Of a stretch of DNA of 64,000 bases, positions 53,132-61,993 are shown one piece after another. Position numbers and translations under genes: made by a program. Every line of letters begins with the position of its first letter. The first letter of the stretch is position 1. The stretch is from Myxococcales bacterium. Its GTDB lineage: Bacteria; Myxococcota; UBA727; JABDBI01. Location: positions 1-64,000 of the forward strand of contig JAHFEF010000009.1 in assembly GCA_023248545.1 (NCBI GenBank). The letters are read 5' to 3'. The notes beneath the pieces were generated by a model. The model was given only the letters and a program-made list of their open reading frames with translations. It was not told where the DNA came from and made no database searches.

Positions 53132-53566
53132 ATGTTATTCAGAGGGTTCACCCTCGTAGAGCTTTTGCTGGTGGTGGCTTTATTGGGGATACTGGCTGTC
53201 AGTGCATTGCCTGGGCTTTTTTCCACCAGTTTGACCAGTGCCCGATCAGCTTCCATGAATGCCACCATAGGTGCCGTGCAATCTGGGATCGCGACCTATG
53301 CAGCCACCCAGGCGGCCGGTGGAAATAATATTTCTTACCCAGCCAGCTTGGATGGTGCTGCGATTAACTCTACGGCCAGTCCAACCGTGCCCTTGTTTGG
53401 GACCGTGCTGCAAAATGGCGTGACCGCTCAATGGTTCAAGGTATCCAATACCTGCTATGTGTATGACACCAATGGCAGTGGCGCAAAAGATGCCAACCCA
53501 ACGGATACGTATGTCCAATACAGCGCAAACACAGGCACATTCGGCATCATCGTAGCTGGGTGTTAA
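53132..53566 (+). CDS. Major-type pilin 1
   Basis: 144 residues. The leader MLFRG is very short, with cleavage before FTLVELLLVVALLGILAVS and Glu5 present. The C-terminus has a Cys pair (CYVYDTNGSGAKD and final AGC), the disulfide loop of type IV pilins. AGGGAGGGG precedes the ATG. It is similar in design to the next gene (MshB-like position). Confidence 0.92.
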   Translation: MLFRGFTLVELLLVVALLGILAVSALPGLFSTSLTSARSASMNATIGAVQSGIATYAATQAAGGNNISYPASLDGAAINSTASPTVPLFGTVLQNGVTAQWFKVSNTCYVYDTNGSGAKDANPTDTYVQYSANTGTFGIIVAGC

Positions 53567-53581
53567 TATTTTAACTAATTT

Positions 53582-53610
53582 TTGCATTCCAAAAATATTA
53601 GGAGTAGAAT
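53582..53610 (+). promoter_or_regulatory. Promoter for pilin 2
   Basis: -35 TTGCAT at 53582-53587, a 17-base spacer and -10 TAGAAT at 53605-53610, followed by a 20-base leader with GGAGGGG. A conventional, strong signal for a highly expressed pilin. Confidence 0.55.
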
Positions 53611-53630
53611 GCAGGCTGGAGGGGATAGAA

Positions 53631-54077
53631 ATGGTTAAAGTAAAAGGCCTGTATGGCTTTACGCTCATCGAACTCGTACTCGTCATCGCAATCTTAGGAA
53701 TCTTGGCAGTGGTGGCTTTGCCGACACTGTTTAACACAACACTCACATCAGCCCGAGGCAACGCGGCCGCAATGACCGCCGCTTCAGTCCAAGAAGGATT
53801 GGGCATCTACGTGGGTGACCAAGTCGCTCAGGGCAAGCCTAAATCTTACCCAGCTGCGCTGGATGCCGTTGCGGATGGAACACTTGCCTCACCTGCAAAT
53901 GTTCTTTTCAAGACCATCTTGGAGGAAGGCGTGACGTCGAGCTGGATTAAAAAGGCTGGCACCTGCTACGTCTATGATAAGGACGGCAGCGGAACCGTTG
54001 GAACCACAGCACAAGACGATTTCTATGCTTATGATTCCGCGGCCGGGTCATTCTTGTTCATCGCTGCTGGATGCTAG
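53631..54077 (+). CDS. Major-type pilin 2
   Basis: 148 residues. The leader ends YG, then FTLIELVLVIAILGILAVVA with Glu5. The C-terminal loop has CYVYDKDGSGTVG and a final AGC. It has its own promoter and a strong Shine-Dalgarno sequence, so it is probably the main pilus subunit (MshA-like position). It shares with pilin 1 the CYVYD..GSG motif, which points to a gene duplication. Confidence 0.92.
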   Translation: MVKVKGLYGFTLIELVLVIAILGILAVVALPTLFNTTLTSARGNAAAMTAASVQEGLGIYVGDQVAQGKPKSYPAALDAVADGTLASPANVLFKTILEEGVTSSWIKKAGTCYVYDKDGSGTVGTTAQDDFYAYDSAAGSFLFIAAGC

Positions 54078-54088
54078 TCATGTAGGGT

Positions 54089-54535
54089 ATGCGAGGGTTT
54101 ACCGCAGTTGAGATCCTCTTAGTCACCTCATTGTTGGGGATTTTGGCTCTCGCTGTGGTTTTCCTTCTGCCCCCGGTCGCGGCAGTGACCCTGGAGGCTG
54201 CCGCCCACCAGGTCCGATCTGATATTGAATTCGCGCAACAAAACGCCATGATCACCGGCCAAACTTCGGGTGTGCAGTTTGTCAGCGCTGGTTCCTACAC
54301 GGTCTATCAGGGCACGACTGCAACCCCGTTAATGAGTCCGCTGACAGGCCAAAGCATGGTGATGACGCTGAGCGCAAGCTATGTTGGAACAGCTATCTCT
54401 GGCAACTACACGGTTGAATTTGACAGCATGGGCAAGCCCAGCACCGGCGGAGGAGGAAGCGTGAACCTCTCCAATGGGGGCGTCACCAGGACCATCGCCG
54501 TGACGGCCAATACCGGGAGGGTCACGATACAATGA
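54089..54535 (+). CDS. Minor pilin, FimT/GspH-like (MshC-like)
   Basis: 148 residues. MRG then FTAVEILLVTSLLGILALAVV with Glu5. A beta-rich C-terminal domain follows, with a Gly-rich GGGGS segment near residue 120. Overlaps the next gene by 4 bases as ATGA. Minor pilins prime pilus assembly. Confidence 0.82.
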   Translation: MRGFTAVEILLVTSLLGILALAVVFLLPPVAAVTLEAAAHQVRSDIEFAQQNAMITGQTSGVQFVSAGSYTVYQGTTATPLMSPLTGQSMVMTLSASYVGTAISGNYTVEFDSMGKPSTGGGGSVNLSNGGVTRTIAVTANTGRVTIQ

Positions 54536-54984
54536 CCCGAATTTTAGGATTCTCATTGTTAGACGCCCTGCTGGGCCTGGCGCTTCTCAGCGTCGGCCTC
54601 ATTGGCATGTTATACGCTTTTCAGGGTTCGGTCAGCTCATCGGGCTTGGCAGACCAAAGCATTATTGCCACCAATTTAGCGCGGGAAACCCTGGAAAAAA
54701 TCGTCGCGCAACGGGACTGCCAACTGGCGGGTTGCGGCTATGCATCGACGCTGACGTCTATTAATACCAATCATACTTACAATCAAAATCCCGTCGCTGG
54801 CTTCTCGGGCTACGCGATCACGGCTGTTGGACTAGAAGTAGACCCCGACTCTGACGGTGGTACAGATGATTTCTTAGATGCCAAATCAGGTTCTGGCTAT
54901 GCGCGCGTGACCGTGACAGTCACATGGAATAGCGCCGCCAATTCGATTTCGTTGGTGACACTGTTGGGGAGCTATGCGCCATGA
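54532..54984 (+). CDS. Minor pilin, PilV-like (MshD-like)
   Basis: 150 residues. The leader MTRILG is followed by FSLLDALLGLALLSVGLIG: position 5 is Asp instead of the near-invariant Glu. Cys-x5-Cys (CQLAGC, near residue 60) may form a disulfide. It overlaps both neighbours by 4 bases. Confidence 0.8.
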   Translation: MTRILGFSLLDALLGLALLSVGLIGMLYAFQGSVSSSGLADQSIIATNLARETLEKIVAQRDCQLAGCGYASTLTSINTNHTYNQNPVAGFSGYAITAVGLEVDPDSDGGTDDFLDAKSGSGYARVTVTVTWNSAANSISLVTLLGSYAP

Positions 54985-55484
54985 AAAAATTCAAAGCGTT
55001 TACACTCCTGGAGCTTCTATTGGCAATCACCATGCTGGCCGTCCTAGGCCTGGTAGTCGGTCCCGTTTTGGGAAACGCCGTGCTCGGTTCCAGCTTGGTT
55101 TTATCGAGACACGAGGCTCTTGCAGGAGCTCGAAACGGCATGGACCGCATGGTCCGCGAAATCAGACTGATCCCTAATACCGGCGTTCTAGCCAGCATCA
55201 CGGCCACCAACCTGCAATTCCAATATCCCGCTGGGACAGCCATTACGTACTCTCAGAGTGGTACAAACTTGCTTCGCAATTCGGATATTCTCGTCGACCA
55301 CGTCAGCGCTCTGGCGTTTACCTATTATAACGAGTCTGGTGCTACCACAGCAACGGCCGCGAACGTCCGCAGCATCGGCATTCAACTGAGTGTATTGGCC
55401 ACAGATGGCTCTACATTGACTCTGCGAACCCGGGTATTTTTAAGAAATACAGGACATGATTATGGAACTTTTACATCGCCTTAA
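54981..55484 (+). CDS. Minor pilin, PilW-like (MshO-like)
   Basis: 167 residues. MKKFKA then FTLLELLLAITMLAVLGLVV with Glu5, but the residue before the cleavage site is Ala rather than Gly. A beta-rich C-terminal domain. It overlaps the next gene by 23 bases. Confidence 0.8.
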   Translation: MKKFKAFTLLELLLAITMLAVLGLVVGPVLGNAVLGSSLVLSRHEALAGARNGMDRMVREIRLIPNTGVLASITATNLQFQYPAGTAITYSQSGTNLLRNSDILVDHVSALAFTYYNESGATTATAANVRSIGIQLSVLATDGSTLTLRTRVFLRNTGHDYGTFTSP

Positions 55485-56436
55485 GGGCTTCACAGTCGCC
55501 AGCGTCTTAATTGCCCTCAGCATTTTGGCTGCTCTGTCGGCGTCTGTCTTAGTAACCGTGGCGACGAATCAATCCACGCGCACCAACCAGCTCCACACCG
55601 ACCAGGCCTTTTATTCATCTCAAGCCGCGTTTGAGTTTGCCATGCAGCAGATCAACGTCGACGGCAACCCAAACCCAATTCCCACGCGCTATTTTATGGG
55701 ACAGCCGTTTGATATTTCTCGAACTTGCAGTAAAATCAACGTGACAACCACGGCGGGAACAGCCACGAGTACCTTCAGCATTGGAGATCCTGGTCAACTG
55801 TGTGCGGTTTCTGGCAGTGCAACAGTCACCTCCAATTCAATTGACTTCACAGGCCAGAGTATCCCAAAAGATGATTGGATTTGGTTCAACTCGAGCTTTA
55901 CGGTTTCTGGACTCGGTCAGACCCTCACCCATGTTTACGTAGAAACAGCCAATGTTCTTTTTACAGCCAATTCGGTCAACTACAACGTCGTCGTGCCCAG
56001 TGCGATAATTACATTCGACCCGGATGCCACCTGCGTATCGACAGAGTACATAGCCAACCAATGGCGAACCACGGTCCCAATTGCACAAAGTGGCAATATA
56101 CTTCTCTCAGGAGTTGGATTTTTGGTACCAGCTAACTTGCCTGGCAGCCTTAGAAATGTCACGTGGAATGCTGTCATTGCAGCTGACAAACCTGGAATAT
56201 CTTTCACCTGGCAATGGGGCGCAGCCATCTACACAACCAGCTTATCCAATTTGAATGGGATTGGCGTGAAAGCCAGTGATAGCAACACGTGTAACGACAA
56301 CAGCGGTTACAATGTAGCGACTCCAGAAAATGTGATTTCATACCATGTAAACGGTGGTACCGGGAGTGGCAATAGTTATAACGGTGAACGAAGTGGAACC
56401 ACTGGCTCAATAGCACCCTGCTTATCAGGCTGCTAA
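55462..56436 (+). CDS. Large minor pilin, PilX/GspK-like (MshP-like)
   Basis: 324 residues from ATG at 55462 with AGGA 7 bases upstream; an ATG at 55456 is possible. KG then FTVASVLIALSILAALSASV: Glu5 is replaced by Ser, as in GspK and PilX tip proteins. The long C-terminal domain has about six Cys and is Thr/Ser/Asn-rich. Last gene of the pilin block, followed by an 83-base AT-rich gap. Confidence 0.8.
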   Translation: MELLHRLKGFTVASVLIALSILAALSASVLVTVATNQSTRTNQLHTDQAFYSSQAAFEFAMQQINVDGNPNPIPTRYFMGQPFDISRTCSKINVTTTAGTATSTFSIGDPGQLCAVSGSATVTSNSIDFTGQSIPKDDWIWFNSSFTVSGLGQTLTHVYVETANVLFTANSVNYNVVVPSAIITFDPDATCVSTEYIANQWRTTVPIAQSGNILLSGVGFLVPANLPGSLRNVTWNAVIAADKPGISFTWQWGAAIYTTSLSNLNGIGVKASDSNTCNDNSGYNVATPENVISYHVNGGTGSGNSYNGERSGTTGSIAPCLSGC

Positions 56437-56519
56437 CCCATTGATTTTAAACAAATTCGTAAAAATTTAATCCAATAAATCAATCAATTACATAAGATAT
56501 GTTATAAAATATATTCAGA

Positions 56520-57158
56520 ATGTTACTGAAATTAAAAGCATTAAATTTAAGCCGTCGAAGCAAGATACTGCTCGGGATTCTGATGGCCGTAGTGATTGGC
56601 ATGGCTGGCCACCGGTTCGCAAAATCGACGTTTTTCCAAAAACCTGCAGCTGCAGTACCAGCCCCCAAAGCAACCCGTCAACCTCAGGAAGACCTGGACA
56701 CCGCGCTTCGTAAAGCCGAAGAACTGGTGTCCCAAAACCGACTGGATGAAGCCCTGCAGACCTATCAAGCCGCTTTGACCGCAAACCCAAACAATGCTCG
56801 GCTTCACAACGACATCGGGTATATTTTACTTGAAAAAAATCTTCTGGTAGACAGCGAAAAACACCTAATTTTAGCTGCCGAACTGAATCCAGACTGCTCT
56901 GAATGCGCCAATAACCTAGGAATCTTGCGAACTCGCCAGGGCAAGACCCTGGAGGCCGAAAAGCACTTCAAAGAAGCGATTATTCTCAACGAAACCTACC
57001 CGGAGCCTTATTACAACCTAGGCGTGCTGTACGAAAAAAATGGCGACACAGGAAACGCGGTAGTTTTATATAATGATTTTTTGCGTCATTCAACAGACAA
57101 GAAATCAATCGCATTTCTCCAAGTTGAAAATCGCATTTTGGTACTAGGAGGAAAATAA
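56520..57158 (+). CDS. TPR protein with N-terminal TM helix (MshN-like)
   Basis: 212 residues. A membrane helix near residues 13-33 (SKILLGILMAVVIGMAG), a Pro/Ala linker and then three to four TPR units (EELVSQNRLDEALQTYQAAL; ILLEKNLLVDSEKHLILAAE; ILRTRQGKTLEAEKHFKEAI; VLYEKNGDTGNAVVLYNDFL). It resembles MSHA-locus MshN. It starts a second pilus transcript after an AT-rich gap and abuts the next gene. Confidence 0.78.
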   Translation: MLLKLKALNLSRRSKILLGILMAVVIGMAGHRFAKSTFFQKPAAAVPAPKATRQPQEDLDTALRKAEELVSQNRLDEALQTYQAALTANPNNARLHNDIGYILLEKNLLVDSEKHLILAAELNPDCSECANNLGILRTRQGKTLEAEKHFKEAIILNETYPEPYYNLGVLYEKNGDTGNAVVLYNDFLRHSTDKKSIAFLQVENRILVLGGK

Positions 57159-58040
57159 ATGTCAAAATGCTCAGTGGGCATCGATGTAACGGCAAAAGAC
57201 GTCAAAATGGTCTGCCTGACCCAAAAGGCCGGGCAGGTTCATTTGGCTGACTATGCTGTGGCGCCACTGACCGACCCAGAAAGTGTCAAAAAAGCGCTTT
57301 TACACCCAGCCATACACCGGGGAACCACTCGATACTCGATTCACGATGGAACGATCAAAATTCGAAAGATTACCGTGCCAATTGTCCCTAAGCAGGAACT
57401 CGACGAAGTGATTCGATGGGCCCTGAAAGATGCCACAAAAACCAGTGTCGAAGGACACACCATTCGCTATTATCCTGTAGGTGGGGCTGGCGACAAGCAA
57501 CAGTCATATCTTGCCATGGCCGTCGAGCAAAAAAAGATACAAGATCATGTGATTGAGCTGCAGAAGATCGGAGTCGGGCAACCTCAATTGATTGAGCCAA
57601 GCGCTCAGGCCCTGGCCAACTGTGTGGGCCATAATTATGAGCTCAAGCTTACAGATCGCTGTGCAGCGATCCACTTGGATCCTTATTTGGCCTACTACAC
57701 AGTCGTATCCCCAGAGGGGCTTCTATTTTATAGAACTTTTTCCCGTATAGATGGGAACACCCGCACAGATTTAAGTCAATTTTTCTCGAAACTGACCGTT
57801 GAGATTCAATACTCCTGCGAGAATTATCTCGCTCAATTTCCGAATCAACCAATTACCCAAGCAATCCTGTCGGGAGAAGAAGCCGCATTGCCGGGACTCA
57901 AAGCACACATTGAAGAAACTCTTCAAGTGCCCACACAACAGTTAGAAGTATTTAAAAAAATAGAGCTCAGCGAGCAACAACGCGCTGGTTTGGGAGACAG
58001 CGCCATTTCGCATTGCATTGCAGTTGGGCTGGCTCTGTAG
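57159..58040 (+). CDS. PilM-like actin-fold pilus protein
   Basis: 293 residues with SVGIDVTAKDVKMVCLTQ at the N-terminus, the PilM/GspL actin-like cytoplasmic fold. GGAGG precedes the ATG. It should bind the N-terminal tail of the PilN-like protein encoded next and connect to the assembly ATPase. Lacks a transmembrane helix, as expected for PilM. Confidence 0.82.
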   Translation: MSKCSVGIDVTAKDVKMVCLTQKAGQVHLADYAVAPLTDPESVKKALLHPAIHRGTTRYSIHDGTIKIRKITVPIVPKQELDEVIRWALKDATKTSVEGHTIRYYPVGGAGDKQQSYLAMAVEQKKIQDHVIELQKIGVGQPQLIEPSAQALANCVGHNYELKLTDRCAAIHLDPYLAYYTVVSPEGLLFYRTFSRIDGNTRTDLSQFFSKLTVEIQYSCENYLAQFPNQPITQAILSGEEAALPGLKAHIEETLQVPTQQLEVFKKIELSEQQRAGLGDSAISHCIAVGLAL

Positions 58041-58049
58041 GAAATTGAT

Positions 58050-58550
58050 ATGGCAGCGAAACACGTCAATCTATTAGATATCTCATCTGCTGGACCCAGC
58101 CAGACTGAGCTGAACTATCTATCGATCGTCATTGTATCGGCTGTCGTTATTGTCGGATGTCTTGGGTTTGAATTTTGGCAAAGACACAATCTCAAATTGG
58201 CCCAAGGCCAGCTCGAGACCGTCACCACCGAAGTCACCAAACTCAATGAGTCGATCGGTTCAAAAACGAAGAAAGGATCCAATCAAGATATCCTATCGAA
58301 GCTCAATCATCCCATCTTCTGGTCGAACCTACTGAAAGAAGTCACGCACGTCATTCCACCCGCGATCCAATTGTCACAAATCACCGGCGCACTCACCAAC
58401 AATCGCAGTCTTGTTGTGATGGGAAGCAGCTCCGGTTTGCCCGCCATTTTTGCACTCAAAAATAGCTTACTCGACATTCCTGAATGCAGCCAAGTATCTG
58501 TCACGAATCTCAACCGATCAACCTTTCAAATTGAGTGTCAAATCCGATGA
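58050..58550 (+). CDS. PilN-like pilus protein
   Basis: 166 residues: KHVNLLDIS (the PilN NLL motif that binds PilM), a membrane helix near residues 24-42 (LSIVIVSAVVIVGCLGF), a coiled coil and a ferredoxin-like periplasmic domain. Overlaps the PilO-like gene as ATGA. Confidence 0.85.
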   Translation: MAAKHVNLLDISSAGPSQTELNYLSIVIVSAVVIVGCLGFEFWQRHNLKLAQGQLETVTTEVTKLNESIGSKTKKGSNQDILSKLNHPIFWSNLLKEVTHVIPPAIQLSQITGALTNNRSLVVMGSSSGLPAIFALKNSLLDIPECSQVSVTNLNRSTFQIECQIR

Positions 58551-59092
58551 ACTTAAATCTAACCCAACTTGATTTAAAGCAAAAACTCAACCAACGAGAG
58601 ACGGTTATCTTCCTCGCAACCCTCTTGGTGGCATTTCTAGGGTTTTATAAATCCTGCGTGGTTCCAAACCAACAGGCCCTCAGCGATACGAAAGAGCAAA
58701 CTCAAACTTTTGAAACTGAGCGAAACCGCTTAATCAAACAGGTGGCTGCTCAAAAAGAACCTAAACCACAAGATACCAGTCACAATCCATGGGTGGGAAC
58801 ACCCGATGCCCTCAATGAAACCATGGACTCATTGGGAAGACCGCTTCAATTAAAAGGCATTAGCCTGGTGGACCTGCAGCTCTCTGACATCCAGAAAAAA
58901 GAAGATCCCTTCAACCAAAAAGGCATTGTCCTGACGCTGTCTGGAAATTTCCAGGCCATTGGGCAATATATTGAGCATTTGGAGAACCTTCCGATACCGT
59001 TACTCATAGAGTCTTTTTCGATTGCACCTGACGGCAACCAATTAAGCACTGTTGTTGTCAAAATCCAAGGTGGTTTTTATGTTTCTAAGTAA
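58547..59092 (+). CDS. PilO-like pilus protein
   Basis: 181 residues from ATG at 58547, overlapping the PilN-like gene stop as ATGA. A short tail, a membrane helix near residues 22-38 (TVIFLATLLVAFLGFYK), a coiled coil and a periplasmic beta domain. It pairs with the PilN-like protein. Overlaps the next gene by 14 bases. Confidence 0.85.
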   Translation: MNLNLTQLDLKQKLNQRETVIFLATLLVAFLGFYKSCVVPNQQALSDTKEQTQTFETERNRLIKQVAAQKEPKPQDTSHNPWVGTPDALNETMDSLGRPLQLKGISLVDLQLSDIQKKEDPFNQKGIVLTLSGNFQAIGQYIEHLENLPIPLLIESFSIAPDGNQLSTVVVKIQGGFYVSK

Positions 59093-59435
59093 AATTTTTA
59101 TTTTGTTTCTAATTTGTTTTAGCCTACAGGCGGCAAGGCCTCTTTCTGGCCTCAACACCAAAGACTTTTTTGATGTTCAGAAGACGTTAACCAAGTGGCA
59201 AAACAACCCCTTCATTCAGCGGGGAGACACTGCCGGTATCGATGAGTTGGTTTTATTTGCCATTGTCTACAACAAAGACAATGCGGCTGCCTTGATTAAC
59301 AATCAAATTGTCAAAACGGGCGACAAAATAGGCTCTTTGGAAGTTGTTTCAATTGAAAAACAGCAAGTCATTTTGCGAAATGAAAACGGCGTTTTCAAAT
59401 TGTCGTTTAAGAGGAAGAAAAATGAAAAACTTTAA
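59079..59435 (+). CDS. PilP/MshK-like protein
   Basis: 118 residues from ATG at 59079 with AAGGTGG upstream. A signal peptide (IFILFLICFSLQA) then a small GspC/PilP-type beta domain (LVLFAIVYNKDNAAALINNQ and VKTGDKIGSLEVVSIEKQQV). Shorter than PilP (about 170) and closer in size to MshK. It should tie the inner complex to the secretin encoded next, with which it overlaps by 14 bases. Confidence 0.75.
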   Translation: MFLSKIFILFLICFSLQAARPLSGLNTKDFFDVQKTLTKWQNNPFIQRGDTAGIDELVLFAIVYNKDNAAALINNQIVKTGDKIGSLEVVSIEKQQVILRNENGVFKLSFKRKKNEKL

Positions 59436-60846
59436 TTTATTATTGTTTTTGATTTTCGTCATGGCTGCCAAGCAGTATTCCGTAGAAGCACGTGATGCAC
59501 CTGTCACCGATATGATTCGCTTGCTCGCCTCCATCGACAAAAAAAATGTCGTCGTGCCGGGAGACTTAACAGGATCCGTGGTCGCAAGTTTCCCCGAGAT
59601 CGAGCTGGGAGATGCCCTCAAATCCATTTTAGAATCCAACCAGCTGGTCGGTTCTGAAGCCAACGGCATCCTACAAGTGCTGACCAAGAAAACCCAAGAG
59701 AGCCTCGGAAAAGACTTATTCACAACAAGCTTCAACCTCAAATATGCCAAGGCCAAAGACATCGGAGCACAAGCCAAAGCTTTGATTGGCAATGCAGCTG
59801 GAGGTGGTGGTGCTGGCGGTGCTGGTGCTGGCGGTGCCACTGGAAAAGGCTCTATTCTCGCCGACGATAGAACCAACTCGATTACCGTTCGTGGCACGCA
59901 GGATCAAATCCAAAGCATTCGTGCCTTAATTGAGAACAACGATAAAATCGATAAACAAGTTTTAATCGAGGCCAAAATTGTCGAAGCTTCCAAAAGCTTT
60001 TCCAGAAATATTGGTGTTCAATGGGGCATTAATGGCAGCGTTGGGCCGCTGACAGTGGGTGGACTGGCTGGCACTGGCGCCGCTCAAAGCGGTCGGAATC
60101 TGAACGTGGGCGCTCCCAGTACCGATATGATTTCTGGAATTTCCGGTGCATTGGGTCCCTTCGGCAGCACGTCTATCGACGCACAAATATCAGCCGGTGA
60201 AGTGAACGGAACCCTGTCTATTCTTTCTCGGCCATCGATTGTGACGATGAATAATCAGCCGGCCACGATTCAAAGCGGTTTGCAGTTTTACATTCGAACG
60301 GCTGGAAGTGTCACCATTGCATCTGGCGGTTCTTCGAGTTCAGGTTCGAGCAGCACGGCTTCTACAGGCGCATCTGGTGGAGATCCCGCAGCCGGAGGAG
60401 GCTCTGGGGCGTCTTCAGGGGCCTCAACGGGGGGGAGCAATCTTCAGCAAATCTCGTCGGGCATTACGCTCGTCGTCACACCGCATATTACCCCTGACAA
60501 CAAGATTAGTTTGGCCATTAACGTTGTTTCTTCTCAAATCGACTTCTCCCAAATGGTCGCCGATATCCCGTCTATTAACAACAATACAGCCACAACCACT
60601 GTCTTGCTCGAAAATGGTGCCACCACGGTCATTGGGGGACTGGCTCAACGTACCAATTCGAAAAACGCTCATGGAATCCCTGTGCTCTCCAAGATACCCA
60701 TCCTCGGTTCACTGTTTGGTAATTCTTCCAAGGCCAAGTCGGATCGAGAGCTGCTTATTTTTATCACTCCGACCGTCGTCCAGGACGTGATCAAACAAAT
60801 GAGAGGATTCTCGAACAAGAATCTTACTCAAGATACTGAGAATTAG
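59422..60846 (+). CDS. Pilus secretin (PilQ/MshL type)
   Basis: 474 residues from ATG at 59422 with AGAGGAAG upstream. Signal peptide (LLLFLIFVMAAKQYS), two N domains (residues about 25-130 and 135-200) and a secretin barrel with LSRPSIVTMNNQPA and TTVIGGLAQR, IPVLSKIPILGSLFG. It has no AMIN domain and is short, as MshL-type secretins are. Two low-complexity Gly/Ser inserts occur near residues 130-145 and 300-335 inside the channel region. Its stop shares a TTAG with the convergent repeat-protein gene. Confidence 0.92.
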   Translation: MKNFNLLLFLIFVMAAKQYSVEARDAPVTDMIRLLASIDKKNVVVPGDLTGSVVASFPEIELGDALKSILESNQLVGSEANGILQVLTKKTQESLGKDLFTTSFNLKYAKAKDIGAQAKALIGNAAGGGGAGGAGAGGATGKGSILADDRTNSITVRGTQDQIQSIRALIENNDKIDKQVLIEAKIVEASKSFSRNIGVQWGINGSVGPLTVGGLAGTGAAQSGRNLNVGAPSTDMISGISGALGPFGSTSIDAQISAGEVNGTLSILSRPSIVTMNNQPATIQSGLQFYIRTAGSVTIASGGSSSSGSSSTASTGASGGDPAAGGGSGASSGASTGGSNLQQISSGITLVVTPHITPDNKISLAINVVSSQIDFSQMVADIPSINNNTATTTVLLENGATTVIGGLAQRTNSKNAHGIPVLSKIPILGSLFGNSSKAKSDRELLIFITPTVVQDVIKQMRGFSNKNLTQDTEN

Positions 60847-61991
60847 TGTCCTGCTGCGATTTCTATCAGCGATCCCTGAGGGACCTCGTCTGTAAACACA
60901 TACATGACCTGGAAGCTGGCCAAATTGAACTGGAACAGAACACCCGAGTTGTGAGTCCCCCCGGCAGCAGTCAAACCATAGAAATTACCGTCGCTCGCCA
61001 GAAACAGGGAATCCTGCGGGTTGGCACCATGAGTCCCATCGAAGTCATGTTTGTTTTGATAGATGGACGCGGCTGAATTATACTGGAACAGAACCCCCAA
61101 GTTGTTGGCCCCTCCGACGGTGGTTAAACCATAAAAATTCCCATCGGCACCCAGAATCAATGAACCCCGTGGACTGGCACCGTTGGTGCCATCGAAATCA
61201 TATTTGTCTGTATAGGCCGACGTGCTCGGATCAAATTGAAACAAAACTCCCTGACCATTTTTTCCACCCAGATACGTCAGCCCATACAACATGCCATCAG
61301 CACCTTGAATTAAAGACCCGTGAGGATGTGCTCCCGTGGGGTCATTAAAAATCCATTCGATGGTATAAATCGCTGTAGTCAAATCATATGAGAACAAAAC
61401 ACCTCGACCTTGATGCCCTCCTGTATAAGTCACCCCGTATAACTTTCCATTACTGGCCTGAACCAGAGAACCATACGGGTTGGTTCCGTCTTCCACCGTG
61501 GAGTTAAATTCATACCGAACTTGATAGCTGTTGGTTTCCGACGCGTATTCAAATAAAACACCGTTTCCTGAGGTGCCTCCAAACGTGGTGAGCCCATAGA
61601 ATTTGCCATTGGTCGCTTGAATTGAGGATCCCTTGTAGTAGGCCCCATTATTTGCCAAGAACAACCCATTGACCTGGGCCAGGGTAGAATCAGTTTGAAG
61701 ACTCGTTCCTCCGACGGGAATGCTAAAAATCCTGTTAGAAGTAAAGCCGATCAGTCTATCAATAGAACTGATCAGAGTAGAAGTAGGAGCGGGATTCGGG
61801 GCAACAGAAATAGGGCTCTGCTCAGGAGGAACGGCCGATAGCGGCGACTCGTCGATGCCACCCGCAGAACCAGCGTCCAACGCCGGCGCCCCGGAAACAG
61901 GGCTCTGAACCCCGCAGCTCAAACAGCCTGCTGCAAATATTCCAATTATCAACGACCGGATCCTGCCCAGCCTCCTCTTGTGAAACGCCAT
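60843..61991 (-). CDS. Lipoprotein with GloVer-type repeats
   Basis: 382 residues. A signal with lipobox-like AAGC near residue 22 (FAAGCLSCG) suggests a lipid-anchored protein. A Pro/Ser/Ala-rich linker follows and then about seven repeats of the Gloeo-Verruco type: SLIQGADGMLYGLTYLGGKN, GVLFQF and KYDFDGTNGA, each about 38 residues. These repeats form a beta-propeller-like surface of unknown ligand. It starts 2 bases after the upstream gene. Confidence 0.85.
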   Translation of the reverse strand: MAFHKRRLGRIRSLIIGIFAAGCLSCGVQSPVSGAPALDAGSAGGIDESPLSAVPPEQSPISVAPNPAPTSTLISSIDRLIGFTSNRIFSIPVGGTSLQTDSTLAQVNGLFLANNGAYYKGSSIQATNGKFYGLTTFGGTSGNGVLFEYASETNSYQVRYEFNSTVEDGTNPYGSLVQASNGKLYGVTYTGGHQGRGVLFSYDLTTAIYTIEWIFNDPTGAHPHGSLIQGADGMLYGLTYLGGKNGQGVLFQFDPSTSAYTDKYDFDGTNGASPRGSLILGADGNFYGLTTVGGANNLGVLFQYNSAASIYQNKHDFDGTHGANPQDSLFLASDGNFYGLTAAGGTHNSGVLFQFNLASFQVMYVFTDEVPQGSLIEIAAGH

Positions 61992-61993
61992 AG

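Noticed and set aside
56485-56512. A dif-like 11-6-11 arrangement between the pilin block and the TPR gene
   Set aside because: The half-sites share only CATAA/TTAT with known dif sequences and the region is simply AT-rich; there is no conserved outer arm.
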